Shown: positions 52,726 to 61,582, numbered from the stretch's first letter. The stretch is DNA of 64,000 nt from Chelativorans sp. YIM 93263 (GCF_028767125.1 NZ_JAKCWP010000004.1:62001-126000), one strand, 5' to 3'. Numbers and translations are program-made. The notes: generated from the letters alone by a model not told the origin.

Positions 52726-53140
52726 TCCAATCTCCTAGGTCTTGAGGGAAGCGCTCATTGGGTGCTTGAAACTACCAAAGGCTCTCGGGCACTGCGGTGC
52801 AGGTCGTGCCACTCTGGTGCCGTTCTTGCTCCGAATCAGGCTCGTCGCTGCGCGAAGACTTGAGTTCGTTAGGTTTCTTGGAAAGGGTACGACGGCATTC
52901 GCCTATCTGCTGCCGGAAACGAGTGAGTGCCGGGCTGCCCGGCGAGTGCGGAAACTGACATCTCCATCGGTGATACGGTACGGCCTGATCCTGCCAAGCT
53001 GTGTTGCGAAACGGGGAGCCGAATAGACACTGAATACTTTTGGACGTTCGTGGAAGTTGCCGATGCGGGGGGCGTTTCGGCCGCCGGCTACGACGATCGC
53101 TCGGCAGGATCAGGCGATCCGACGACAGAGGATGATGCAC
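52726..53140. other. Promoter-side gap with the LysR relic
   Basis: There is no intact gene between the divergent isochorismatase and pirin genes. Aside from the LysR relic, frames on both strands are short and unrecognisable. Confidence 0.45.
53023..53100 (+). pseudogene. Relic of a LysR regulator N-terminus
   Basis: An ATA-initiated frame reads DTEYFWTFVEVADAGGVSAA, the first helices of a LysR protein, and then loses homology within 25 codons. It lies directly before the pirin gene. The remainder of the regulator is absent. Confidence 0.4.
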
Positions 53141-54076
53141 ATGAGTTGGAACCCAGCACTCGAACCCGGTTGTCCCGACGAGGTCGGCATACACGCAATC
53201 GAGACCCTGATCGTCCCGCGTTCCCGCGACCTCGGCGATTTCCAGGTCCGGCGCGCCCTGCCGGCACCGAAGCGGCAAATGGTCGGGCCGTTCATCTTCT
53301 TCGACCAGGCAGGGCCGGCAGAGTTGCTGACCGGGCAGGGCGTCGACGTCCGGCCGCATCCGCATATCGGCCTCGGCACGGTCACCTACCTGTTCCAGGG
53401 CGACTTCCATCACCGCGACAGCACCGGCGCCGACCAGATCATCCGCCCCGGCGCGCTGAACTGGATGGTCGCCGGGCGCGGCGTTACCCATTCGGAACGC
53501 ACGTCGGCGGCTGCGCGGAGCGGCCCGAATAGCCTGTTCGGCATCCAGACCTGGTTGGCCCTGCCGGACAGCCACGAGGACGTGGCGCCCAGCTTCGAGC
53601 ATCACGGCAAGGACACCCTGCCCGTCGTCCAGGATCGCGGCGTCTCGGTTCGGCTCATTCTCGGGAACGCCTATGGCAAGACCGCGCCCGCGACGATGCT
53701 TTCCGAGACATTCTACGCCGATGTGAAGCTCGAGCCGGGAAGCCGGCTGCCGATGCCGGACGATCACGAGGACCGCGGCATCTACATCGTCGAAGGCTCG
53801 ATCTCGGTCGCCGGACAGGAATTCGAGGCGTCGCAGATGATGGTGTTTCGGCCGGGCGACCGCATTACGGTGGCCGCCGGGCAGCGGGGGGCGCGATTGA
53901 TGATCCTCGGCGGCGCGACCTTCAACGGACCGCGTTACATCTGGTGGAACTTCGTCGCCTCGTCGCGAGAACGTATCGAACTCGCCAAGACGGAATGGCG
54001 TGCCGCGAACTGGGGCAAGGGACGCTTCGATCTGCCCGTCGACGACCGCAGCGAGCACATCCCCCTTCCGGAATGA
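53141..54076 (+). CDS. Pirin-family protein
   Basis: This 311-residue bicupin has the pirin metal-binding motif VRPHPHIGLGTVTYLFQG with the second set HRDSTGADQIIRPGALNWM, and RGVTHSERT. Pirins of bacteria are often quercetinase-like or redox-sensing iron proteins. The ATG at 53141 is chosen because the AGAGG site is best spaced for it; 53132 and 53135 are in-frame alternatives. It is followed after 25 bases by the DUF5996-GNAT fusion. Confidence 0.92.
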   Translation: MSWNPALEPGCPDEVGIHAIETLIVPRSRDLGDFQVRRALPAPKRQMVGPFIFFDQAGPAELLTGQGVDVRPHPHIGLGTVTYLFQGDFHHRDSTGADQIIRPGALNWMVAGRGVTHSERTSAAARSGPNSLFGIQTWLALPDSHEDVAPSFEHHGKDTLPVVQDRGVSVRLILGNAYGKTAPATMLSETFYADVKLEPGSRLPMPDDHEDRGIYIVEGSISVAGQEFEASQMMVFRPGDRITVAAGQRGARLMILGGATFNGPRYIWWNFVASSRERIELAKTEWRAANWGKGRFDLPVDDRSEHIPLPE

Positions 54077-54101
54077 CCGGAACCAGCGTGGAGAACCAGC
54101 A

Positions 54102-55349
54102 ATGAACAAGTGGCCCCAATTTGATTACCTCAGCTGGCGCGAAACGTGTTCGGCGCTGCATCTCTATCTACAGATCGCCGGCAAATACCGGCTCGCGCAC
54201 ACGCCCTGGCTCAACCATTCGTGGCACGCGACCTTCTACGTGACGCCGAACGGCCTGGCCTCCTCGCCCATCCCGGACGGGCCAGGCATCGAGATCCTGT
54301 TTGATCTGCGCGAGCACAAGGTCGTCGGCACCTGCGGCGACGGTCGTAGGAAATCTTTCGATCTCGGGCCGATGACCGTCGCGACATTCCACGCGAGCTT
54401 CGTGCAACTGATTTCCGAACTCGGCGGCACTCCCACCTTCAACGGCAGCCCGAACGAGGTGCCATTCCCGGTTCCCTTCGCCGAGGATGATCGCGACCGG
54501 CCCTATGACCGCGAAGCCGTTCAGCGCTTCCATCAGGCTCTGATCGCGGTCGACAAGGTCTTCAACCGGTTCCGCACCTCCTTCCTCGGCAAGTCCAGCC
54601 CCGTTCATCTGTTCTGGGGCAGCTTCGACCTCGCCCTCACGCGCTTTTCCGGACGGCGCGCGCCGCTTCATCCCGGCGGCGTCCCGGCACTGCCGGACGA
54701 CGTGGCGCAGGAGGCCTATGACCGCGAGGTCTCGTCAGTGGGCTTCTGGCCGGGCGGCGGCGGCATCGACTATCCCGCCTTCTATGCCTACGCCTATCCG
54801 GCACCTGGCGGTTACCGCGCCGCGTCGGTCCGGCCCGATGCTGCGTTCTGGCACGAGGGCCTCTCGGAATTCATCCTCCCCTACGATGCCGTGCGGTCGG
54901 CCGCCGATCCCGACGAAGCCCTGATGGCCTTTCTCGTATCTACCTACGAGGCCGCCGCCGATCTGGGCGGTTGGGACCGCGATCTCTTGGAATGCGCGCA
55001 TGGAGCGCCGCGGCAGGTCCGCCGGCCCGACGCCGAAACGGCCAGGCCCGCGGCCTCGACCGGCGACGAGACGGTCGAGCGGGAGGATGGCGCGTCGAAG
55101 GGACGCTACCGGCTGGTGATCGACGGGGTCGAAGCCGAGATGACCTATAGCCGGGCCGGCGACGGCCGGATCATCATCGACCACACGGAAGTACCTGCCG
55201 CCTTGCGCGGCCGCAAGGTCGGGGAGCGCCTGGTGCGCCAGGCGATCGAGGATGCGCGGCGCGACGGCATTGTCATCATGCCGCTCTGCCCATTCGCGAA
55301 GGCGCAGATCGAACGCCATCCGGAATGGCAGGACGTGCTGCGTCCGTGA
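54102..55349 (+). CDS. DUF5996 protein fused to a C-terminal GNAT (YjdJ-like) acetyltransferase domain
   Basis: This 415-residue protein starts with about 310 residues of a DUF5996-type domain (WRETCSALHLYLQIAGKYRL, HSWHATFYVTPNGLASSPIP, and a WGSFDLALTRFSGR block). A low-complexity linker (DAETARPAASTGDETVERED) leads to a small GNAT domain of about 90 residues (YRLVIDGVEAEMTYSRAGDG … RGRKVGERLVRQAIEDARRD). The GRKVGERL stretch is the acetyl-CoA loop. The two domains are usually separate genes. The gene overlaps no neighbour. Confidence 0.85.
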   Translation: MNKWPQFDYLSWRETCSALHLYLQIAGKYRLAHTPWLNHSWHATFYVTPNGLASSPIPDGPGIEILFDLREHKVVGTCGDGRRKSFDLGPMTVATFHASFVQLISELGGTPTFNGSPNEVPFPVPFAEDDRDRPYDREAVQRFHQALIAVDKVFNRFRTSFLGKSSPVHLFWGSFDLALTRFSGRRAPLHPGGVPALPDDVAQEAYDREVSSVGFWPGGGGIDYPAFYAYAYPAPGGYRAASVRPDAAFWHEGLSEFILPYDAVRSAADPDEALMAFLVSTYEAAADLGGWDRDLLECAHGAPRQVRRPDAETARPAASTGDETVEREDGASKGRYRLVIDGVEAEMTYSRAGDGRIIIDHTEVPAALRGRKVGERLVRQAIEDARRDGIVIMPLCPFAKAQIERHPEWQDVLRP

Positions 55350-55453
55350 TGGGAGGACGACGGCGCATCTGCGCGGCTCTGCGCACCTTCCTTTCCAGCC
55401 ATCTCGGGAGCGAGAGCAACAAGTAGGAACATTCAAACGGCAGGAGCGATGAA

Positions 55454-55693
55454 ATGAGCGATGTAAAATATCGGATTGTCGAGCACGACGGCGGCTGGGC
55501 TTATCGGGTGGACGGTACGTATTCCGAGACCTTTCCCAGCCATGATGCGGCCTTCGGCGCGGCGCGGCGGGCGGCCTGCAAGCAGTTGCGGCCGGGCGAG
55601 ACCACGGGCATCGTCTGGGAGGACGCGACTGGCCACTGGCACGCGGAACTCTCGCGGGCCGGCGACAGACCACATACAAAGGTCATCGGCTGA
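55454..55693 (+). CDS. DUF2188 small protein
   Basis: This 79-residue protein matches DUF2188 with YRIVEHDGGWAYRVDGTYSE, FPSHDAAFGAARRAACKQL and a C-terminal WHAELSRAGDRPHTKV. Function is unknown; members are short and cytoplasmic. GGAGCG lies before the ATG. It sits about 105 bases after the DUF5996-GNAT gene on the same strand and could be in one operon with it and pirin. Confidence 0.82.
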   Translation: MSDVKYRIVEHDGGWAYRVDGTYSETFPSHDAAFGAARRAACKQLRPGETTGIVWEDATGHWHAELSRAGDRPHTKVIG

Positions 55694-55768
55694 CGCAGCG
55701 CTGCGGGGTGAGGAACGCTCAGACCGCTTTTGGAATGGTGCTCGCGCACGCCCTCGTAGCAATCCCGG

Positions 55769-56404
55769 CTATTTTGGCGTGGCCGCGCCGTAGCGCAGGC
55801 CATCCAGCAGCAGCATGACCATTTGTTCGATGTGTGCCGCCCCATCGTCCCCGGACGCCACGGCGAGATTGCCGATCGCGCGCAGCAGATCATAGGCAGC
55901 AACGTCGTCACGGATGTCACCCGCATCGGCAGCGGCATTCAGCAGCATCGACAAGGCGGGCTCGAACCGGCTTCTGAAATGGTCCGGCAAGGTGGCGAAT
56001 GCCGGATCGCCAGAATGGAGCGCGGCGGCCAACCCCTGTTTGGTGGCCAGGAAGCGCGTGTAGAGCATCAGCCAGGCCGCCAGGGCCTCCGTTGGGCTCC
56101 GCTCGGCGGCAAGCGGTTTAGCCGCATCGGCACAGGCATCGACCTCGCGACGGAACACCGCCGCCACCAGGTCGGCCCGGGTCGGGAAACGGCGGTAGAG
56201 CGTACCCAGTCCGACACCGGCTTGTTTCGCGATCTCCCGGATCGGCGCATCAACCCCTGAGCGGGCGAACACAATCTTCGCTGCTTCCAAAAGCGCTTCC
56301 TCGTTTCTGCGGGCATCGGCGCGCATTCGCGGCACCGGCGTCTCCTCATCGCTCGCGCTCGATGGCGCGATCTCGGCTGCATTCCAGTTTTTCGGCGACG
56401 CCAC
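55769..56404 (-). CDS. TetR/AcrR-family transcriptional regulator
   Basis: This 211-residue regulator has the HTH IREIAKQAGVGLGTLYRRFP and a C-terminal all-helical ligand domain (DAFA-type FRSRFEPALSMLLNAAADAG). GTG at 56404 is chosen because AAGGAGG is 9 bases upstream; a nearer GTG at 56410 is too close. It is divergent from the alpha/beta hydrolase gene at 56495. Two direct repeats at 56427-56467 lie between them and are the probable operators. Confidence 0.9.
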   Translation of the reverse strand: MASPKNWNAAEIAPSSASDEETPVPRMRADARRNEEALLEAAKIVFARSGVDAPIREIAKQAGVGLGTLYRRFPTRADLVAAVFRREVDACADAAKPLAAERSPTEALAAWLMLYTRFLATKQGLAAALHSGDPAFATLPDHFRSRFEPALSMLLNAAADAGDIRDDVAAYDLLRAIGNLAVASGDDGAAHIEQMVMLLLDGLRYGAATPK

Positions 56405-56426
56405 TTTCACAACCCTCCTTGATAAG

Positions 56427-56441
56427 CGGATCACTGTTCCG
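56427..56441. promoter_or_regulatory. TetR operator, copy 1
   Basis: CGGATCACTGTTCCG is an imperfect 15-bp palindrome (outer CGGA/TCCG and inner CA/TG pair). It recurs with one base difference at 56453. Its position in the divergent promoter of the TetR and hydrolase genes suggests autoregulation and control of the hydrolase. Confidence 0.6.
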
Positions 56442-56452
56442 TATGTAGGGAC

Positions 56453-56467
56453 CGGATCATTGTTCCG
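56453..56467. promoter_or_regulatory. TetR operator, copy 2
   Basis: CGGATCATTGTTCCG repeats copy 1 with one change, 26 bases downstream (start to start), about two and a half helical turns. A pair of dimers could bind side by side over the promoter of the hydrolase gene. Confidence 0.6.
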
Positions 56468-56494
56468 TTTATTAATTCGGAGGTTCGCAGTTCC

Positions 56495-57436
56495 ATGTCA
56501 AGTTCATCCACGGAAGACCGGGCAAAGAGCTCCGGCTTACCTGCTGTCATTTCTATCGCTCCCATCGGCTTGCCCTCGCCGAGGCGGGGCGTCGACCTGC
56601 AGGTGCGGGTATCCGCGCCGATCGCAGGCGACGCGCTGCCCGTCATCATCTTCTCGCACGGCAACGGACAGTCGCTTTACGCCTATGGCCCCCTCGCTGA
56701 TTATTGGGCGGCACATGGCTTTGTCGTGATCCAGCCCACGCATCTGGACTCGCGGATGCTCGGCCTTGCACCGGACGATCCTCGCCGCCCCCAGTTCTGG
56801 CGATTCCGCGAGGAAGACCTGGCAACCAATCTCGACGGGCTCGACCGCATAGAGAGCGAAGCACCGCTGATCCGGGGGCGGCTCGATCGCTCGCGCATCG
56901 CGGTTGCCGGCCATTCGTGGGGCGGGCAGACCGCCAGTACGCTGCTTGGCGCCACCCATCCCGATCCCGATGACGGATCGGTGGTCAACAGGAAGGATGC
57001 TCGTATCAAGGCGGGCGTGCTGCTGGCGACACCCGGCAATGGCGGTGAGGATCTGAGCGAGTTCGCAGCCCGCTCACTGCCGTTCATGCATCCGGATTTT
57101 TCCGACATGACCACGCCGACGCTGGTCGTCGTCGGCGACGCGGACAAGGGTGGACTGACCACGCGCGGACCGGACTGGTGGCGCGATGCCTACGATCTTA
57201 GCCCTTCGCCCAAAGCATTGTTCACCGTCTATGGTGGCGAACACGCTCTCGGCGGCATCCCCGGTTACGAGGCGTGTGAGACGACGGACGAACGGCCCCA
57301 GCGGGTCGCCGCAATCCAGCTCCTTTCAACCGCCTTCCTCCGCAGCGCGCTCTACCCCGGCGATCCTACTTTTTCCGAGGCGGTCGCGGCACTGGAAGCC
57401 GATGACGCGCCGGAAGGCAGCGTCGAAACGAAGTGA
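56495..57436 (+). CDS. Alpha/beta hydrolase (dienelactone hydrolase/chlorophyllase-like)
   Basis: This 313-residue hydrolase has VIIFSHGNGQSLYAYGPLAD as the oxyanion region, Ser141 in VAGHSWGGQTAST, Asp in VVGDADKGGL and a C-terminal His in TVYGGEHALGG. No signal peptide is apparent. GGAGG lies 10 bases before the ATG. It is divergently controlled with the TetR gene and is followed by an SDR gene 65 bases downstream, probably in the same transcript. Confidence 0.87.
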   Translation: MSSSSTEDRAKSSGLPAVISIAPIGLPSPRRGVDLQVRVSAPIAGDALPVIIFSHGNGQSLYAYGPLADYWAAHGFVVIQPTHLDSRMLGLAPDDPRRPQFWRFREEDLATNLDGLDRIESEAPLIRGRLDRSRIAVAGHSWGGQTASTLLGATHPDPDDGSVVNRKDARIKAGVLLATPGNGGEDLSEFAARSLPFMHPDFSDMTTPTLVVVGDADKGGLTTRGPDWWRDAYDLSPSPKALFTVYGGEHALGGIPGYEACETTDERPQRVAAIQLLSTAFLRSALYPGDPTFSEAVAALEADDAPEGSVETK

Positions 57437-57500
57437 GCCGGACGCCCGTGTCCGCTCCGTCCCCTCACAACCGCCACCACCAACCACACTGGAGTTTTGC

Positions 57501-58250
57501 ATGAACACGATCCTCATCACCGGCAGCTCGTCCGGCTTCGGGCTTGAGACTGCCCGCTATTTCCTCGATCGCGACTGGACCGTCATCGCCACCATGCGCG
57601 CACCTCGCGAGGACCTGCTGCCCGCATCCGAACGTTTGCGCGTCGTTGCGCTCGATGTGACCGACGCCGCCAGCATCGCCCGCGCCGTGGAGGAAGCAGG
57701 TCCGATCGACGCTCTCGTCAACAATGCGGGCGCCGGACTCATGGGCGCGCTGGAAGGCGTGTCGATCGACGCGACGCGCCAACTCTTCGAACTGAACACG
57801 TTCGGCACCATGGCGATGACGCAAGCCGTGCTGCCCGGCTTCCGCGCGCAAGAATCGGGCGTGATCGTCAACGTGTCGTCGGCCGTGACGCTCAAGCCGC
57901 TGCCACTGTTGTCGGCCTATACGGCCAGCAAAGCGGCCGTAGAGGCGTTCAGTGAAGACCTCGCGCTGGAGGTGGAACCGTTCGGGGTCCGCGTGCGCCT
58001 GATCGTTCCCGGCCGTGCTCCGGAAACGCCGTTCAGCGCGACCGCTCGTGCCCGCTCGCAGAACGGCATACCCGAAGCCTATGCTGCCTGGGCCAAGCAG
58101 GTGTTCTCCGCGGCACCGCAGCAGCCGGTCGAAGTCACCACCGCAAGCGACGTCGCGGAAGCGGTCTGGCAGGCGGTGACCGATGCCTCTTCGGCCCTTC
58201 GCATCCCCGCCGGCGCGGACGCGGTCACGCTTGCTGCGAAGGCCGCGTAG
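57501..58250 (+). CDS. Short-chain dehydrogenase/reductase
   Basis: This 249-residue enzyme has the NAD(P) motif ILITGSSSGFGLETARYF, the LDVTDAASIARA acidic turn, VNNAGAG, and the catalytic YTASK (SAYTASKAAVEAF). It would oxidise or reduce a carbonyl/alcohol; substrate unknown. The start at 57501 lies after GGAG, and the hairpin at 58269 follows its stop. It follows the TetR-linked hydrolase gene and is probably induced with it. Confidence 0.92.
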   Translation: MNTILITGSSSGFGLETARYFLDRDWTVIATMRAPREDLLPASERLRVVALDVTDAASIARAVEEAGPIDALVNNAGAGLMGALEGVSIDATRQLFELNTFGTMAMTQAVLPGFRAQESGVIVNVSSAVTLKPLPLLSAYTASKAAVEAFSEDLALEVEPFGVRVRLIVPGRAPETPFSATARARSQNGIPEAYAAWAKQVFSAAPQQPVEVTTASDVAEAVWQAVTDASSALRIPAGADAVTLAAKAA

Positions 58251-58268
58251 CAGCAGGCCTTGCCCACT

Positions 58269-58295
58269 GGCCGGATCGTTCGACGCGATCCGGCC
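58269..58295 (+). terminator. Candidate terminator hairpin after the SDR gene
   Basis: GGCCGGATCG and CGATCCGGCC form a perfect 10-bp stem with a 7-base loop, 18 bases after the stop. A U-tract is weak (TTCACC), so efficiency is uncertain. Confidence 0.5.
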
Positions 58296-58889
58296 TTCAC
58301 CAGCGGCAAGATCAAACGAGACGGTGACTTCCGAAGCTCCGCAAACGTAATCTTGGGCAGGTGTCTAGGCTTGGATGACAGGAATGGGCGGAAATGCGAC
58401 TGACCGCTCTTTGGGAGGCAGGATGTCATAACTGCATTCCCTAGGGCAGCAGTGATAGGGGAAAGTAGCCGACCTTATCGATGAATTTATCATGGTGTGG
58501 GGAGTTCGACAGTCTGGCCCGCCACATCGATCACCACTTTACCGCGAAGTCATTCATCCCGATCCTTCTATCCCTTTCGGCCTGGGGGGAAGCCAATATG
58601 GACCTGTTCCAGCAATCTGAGACGGCGGCATCGTAACTCTTCGCCGAGCTGCAAGTCCATGCGGTGACACCGCCCGTTCCCATGAGTTAACGTACATTGG
58701 GACTGCTGGGGATTGCAGAAACGGCGGTCGGCCTCGGGCCATGTACTCGAAGATATCGCCCCGGCCGAAAAAGGGGGCGGGAGTTCAGCTACCAGCGCTA
58801 TCTCGCGATCCTCAGCGAGGGAACCGATCCTTTGCCTGTCGCCACCTGAAATCTTCCGTCGGCCGCCCCAACTCTCATTGAGTCTGTTC
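58296..58889. other. Intergenic stretch between the SDR gene and the recombinase
   Basis: Nearly 600 bases hold no supportable gene. Short frames exist on both strands but have no recognisable motif. It forms the left side of the mobile-element region. Confidence 0.35.
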
Positions 58890-60656
58890 CTACGCTGCTG
58901 TGCGAAATAATTCTCCAAGGAGCGCTGTGTCCATCTGGAGCAGCATGGGGTGAAGAGGAGAGGGCGGTCGCAAGTAGAGATGATTGCAGGCCCCCGCAAC
59001 CACCGATACCAACAAACCCGTCGCAACAGCGGCGGGTTTTGTCGTTTCGGAAGCCTTTCCAATGGCATGCCGTTCCGTCCACGCCAGGATCTGACCCAGT
59101 TCGCCGTGAAGCGTCGCATCAATCTCGCCACGTCCTGGACCGGGAGTGAGCACGATCTTCTCGATCAGCAGCCGCAAAGCCTCAGCCGCTTCCTGGCGCT
59201 CGGCAGGGCGATTCAGGGCCTGTGTGAGCTTTGTGACCTTCTTCGCATAGATCGCTGACGCCGTCGGCAGCAGGTCTGGTTTGTCGTCCGGCGTATCCGC
59301 CAAGAGTGAGGTCAATTCGGCCTTGCGGGTTTCCAGGCCGGTCATCTTCTCCTTCATCGACGGGTGATACATTCCGTCGGCAATGGCCTCGATGATCTGG
59401 GCGATCTGCTTCTCGACCTTGGCCAGCTCCGCATGCCAGGCATCCCCATTCGAGCGGCGCTCGCGGTTCAGCCGGTTGGTCTCTTCCGCATAGGCGCGCA
59501 TCGCCTCGGCGGCGATCTCCGGTGCCATCATGCGGTCCCTGAGACCAGAGAGCACACGGCTCTCCAGTTCATCCTGCCGGATGGTGCGGCTGTTGGAGCA
59601 GGTGCCTTTGCTGATGTGGTTCGAGCAGGCGAAGCGGCCCGCTCCGCGCAGCGAATAGGGACCGCCGCAGCAGCCGCAGAAGACCAGGCCGGACAGAAGG
59701 GACTGAGGTCGGCGCTTGCCGTTGAGCTGGTTCTTCTTGTGGTGCTTGCGCACCGCCTCGGTGACATTCGCGTATTTATCCGCGATCGCGGCCTGCCGCT
59801 CACGCACCGCCTGCCAAAGCGCATCATCGACGATGCGCAACTCAGGCACCTCGCGGGTGAGCCATTCGCTCTCGGGGTTGAGGCGCGACACGCGCTTTCC
59901 GGTCGATGGATCCTTGATGTAGCGTAGCCGGTTCCAGATCAGGCGACCAATATAGAGCTCGTTGTTGATGAGGCCGGTTCCGCGCTTCACATGGCCCCGG
60001 ATCGTGGTGTCGCCCCATGGTTTGCCGTTTGGACCGGGAATGCCCTCTTCGTTCAGGGTGCGAGCGATCGTACGCGGACCCACACCAGAGGCAAATTCCC
60101 GGAAGATACGCCGGACGATGTTCGCCTCCGCGTCATCGATCTCGCGATCGCCGCGGATCGGATCGCCGCGTGCGTCGAGCTGTTTGACGACCTTGTAGCC
60201 ATAGCAAAGTCCGCCGCCCGATTTGCCCTCCTCGACACGGCCACGAATGCCACGATGGGTCTTTGCAGCGAGTTCCTTGAGGAACAGCGCGTTCATCGTG
60301 CCCTTGAGCCCGACATGCAACTCGCTGATCTCGCCTTCCGAGAGGGTGACGATGGGTATGCCGGCGAACTTCAGATGTTTGTAGAAGGTGGCGACATCGG
60401 CTTGGTCGCGGCTGACCCGGTCCAGCGCTTCGGCCAGCACCATGTCGAACTTCCCGGCCTGCGCGTCCTGGAGCAGTGACTGGATGCCGGGACGCAGGAT
60501 CATGCTGGCCCCGGAGATACCCGCATCCTTGTAGGTCCCGACGATCTTCCACTTCTCCCGCTTCGCCTGTTCCCGGCAAATCCGGAACTGGTCCTCGATC
60601 GACGCTTCGCGCTGATTGTCGGAGGAGTAGCGGGCATAGAGCGCGACTCTGGTCAT
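58890..60656 (-). CDS. Large serine recombinase
   Basis: This 588-residue site-specific recombinase has the resolvase-type N-terminal catalytic domain with Ser11 in ALYARYSSDNQREASIED, the DRVSRDQADVATFYKHL motif, a recombinase domain (GVGPRTIARTLNEEGIPGPN), a zinc ribbon (CGCCGGPYSLRGAGRFACSN) and a long coiled-coil. Length is in the usual range. The last 30 residues (LRPPSPLHPMLLQMDTALLG) look non-homologous, so the true C-terminus may be shorter or the end may have recombined into new sequence. It likely integrates or excises a nearby element. Confidence 0.92.
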   Translation of the reverse strand: MTRVALYARYSSDNQREASIEDQFRICREQAKREKWKIVGTYKDAGISGASMILRPGIQSLLQDAQAGKFDMVLAEALDRVSRDQADVATFYKHLKFAGIPIVTLSEGEISELHVGLKGTMNALFLKELAAKTHRGIRGRVEEGKSGGGLCYGYKVVKQLDARGDPIRGDREIDDAEANIVRRIFREFASGVGPRTIARTLNEEGIPGPNGKPWGDTTIRGHVKRGTGLINNELYIGRLIWNRLRYIKDPSTGKRVSRLNPESEWLTREVPELRIVDDALWQAVRERQAAIADKYANVTEAVRKHHKKNQLNGKRRPQSLLSGLVFCGCCGGPYSLRGAGRFACSNHISKGTCSNSRTIRQDELESRVLSGLRDRMMAPEIAAEAMRAYAEETNRLNRERRSNGDAWHAELAKVEKQIAQIIEAIADGMYHPSMKEKMTGLETRKAELTSLLADTPDDKPDLLPTASAIYAKKVTKLTQALNRPAERQEAAEALRLLIEKIVLTPGPGRGEIDATLHGELGQILAWTERHAIGKASETTKPAAVATGLLVSVVAGACNHLYLRPPSPLHPMLLQMDTALLGELFRTAA

Positions 60657-60704
60657 CGGTTCGTCCTTCCAAGCTCCATGGTCGGTGTTGCGGGTCGCGA
60701 CTCG

Positions 60705-60905
60705 CTACTTTTGTTCGGGGAGGGCTGATGTCTCCCCATTTTTCTGATGGCCTTCTGCCGCCGCTCGCAGTTCATCATACTGCGCCGCCGACAGCAGCAC
60801 GAACTCCCGTCGACCATGGCGTGTGATCTCCACGGGCTCGCGGTGGGACTCGTTCAGATATTCTCCGAACTTGCGCTGAAATTCGAGTGATGTTGCCGTC
60901 GGCAT
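60705..60905 (-). CDS. Phd/YefM-type antitoxin (no toxin partner visible)
   Basis: This 66-residue protein has the Phd/YefM fold start (LEFQRKFGEYLNESHREPVE) and the ITRHGRREFVLLSAAQYDEL core, with a C-terminal acidic/hydrophilic tail for toxin binding. It would normally be followed by a Doc or RelE-type toxin gene, but none lies downstream, where the recombinase begins 50 bases later. It may act alone as a repressor or be a remnant. The palindrome just upstream is a likely operator. Confidence 0.8.
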   Translation of the reverse strand: MPTATSLEFQRKFGEYLNESHREPVEITRHGRREFVLLSAAQYDELRAAAEGHQKNGETSALPEQK

Positions 60906-60937
60906 GGCAGACTCCGAGAAGATACATATCTGCCCAA

Positions 60938-60958
60938 TTATACGTGTTATACGTATAA
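60938..60958. promoter_or_regulatory. Operator candidate upstream of the antitoxin
   Basis: TTATACGT occurs twice (60938-60945 and 60947-60954), and TTATACGTATAA (60947-60958) is a perfect 12-bp palindrome. It lies 33 bases before the antitoxin start, as expected of an autoregulatory antitoxin site. Confidence 0.55.
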
Positions 60959-61582
60959 AAGCAAAGGGTATTGACGTCAGGAGCGTTGCGCCTTGCGTTC
61001 CGCCGCCAGTTTCCGTTCGAACTGTTCGCGGGCAATCTGGCGACCGATCAGTCAGGCAAGTGAGCGGAGGGCGGTGTCGGTGCGCGTGGAATCACTCTGG
61101 TCCGTTTCCGGTCCAGTCGAGGGCGTGACCTCGGTGTTGTTCCTCTTACGCTTGACTGCCATTGGCTTCAAAAAACCCGCGCCCGGAAGGGGCTGGGAAG
61201 ATGGAAGCCTAAAGCCTCGCAACGGGAAAGATGTCCGGCTCTGCCGTGCGGTGAATAGGAGGCCTTGGCGTAGAAAAGGGAGGGGTCCGGCAGCAGCAGG
61301 AAGGGCGCTGGTCGAAGCCACGCGTGTCACTCTACCCCGGTCGCGTTCGAATCCCGCATGCTCCGCCAGCCCCCCGATTGTGCTCTATGCGCGATATTCT
61401 GCGACATGGCTACGCAGACGCCGCAGATAGCCGCACGGGCCACATATGCGGATATTGAACATGGCGTACGGGAAGCCCCATACTGGCAGGAGTCGACCCC
61501 GTCGCGGACCTTCGGTGGATTTTCAGTGCTCGTTAAAGCGGACGGACATGCTTGGGTGCCAAGCCAATACGCTCCCTTAACA
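60959..61582. other. Non-coding stretch flanking the tRNA-tail sequence
   Basis: Reading frames across this 620-base stretch are Arg-rich and unrecognisable. It includes a tRNA-like 3' end at 61345-61368. No intact tRNA is visible. Confidence 0.4.
61345..61368 (+). other. tRNA 3'-end fragment, possible attachment site
   Basis: GTTCGAATCCCGCATGCTCC, followed by GCCA, is the T-loop-to-CCA end of a tRNA (serine-tRNA-like). The sequence upstream (TCGC …) does not pair as the T-stem would require, and the rest of a tRNA is missing. Such a tail normally marks the end of an element that integrated into a tRNA gene, left as the duplicate att site. It lies about 700 bases from the serine recombinase start; the intact tRNA is outside the window. 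Confidence 0.5.

Noticed and set aside
59014-59040. AAACCCG…CGGGTTT hairpin with T-rich flank resembling a terminator
   Set aside because: It falls within the recombinase reading frame where the protein is still family-like (KPAAVATGL), so it is not clearly a functional terminator.
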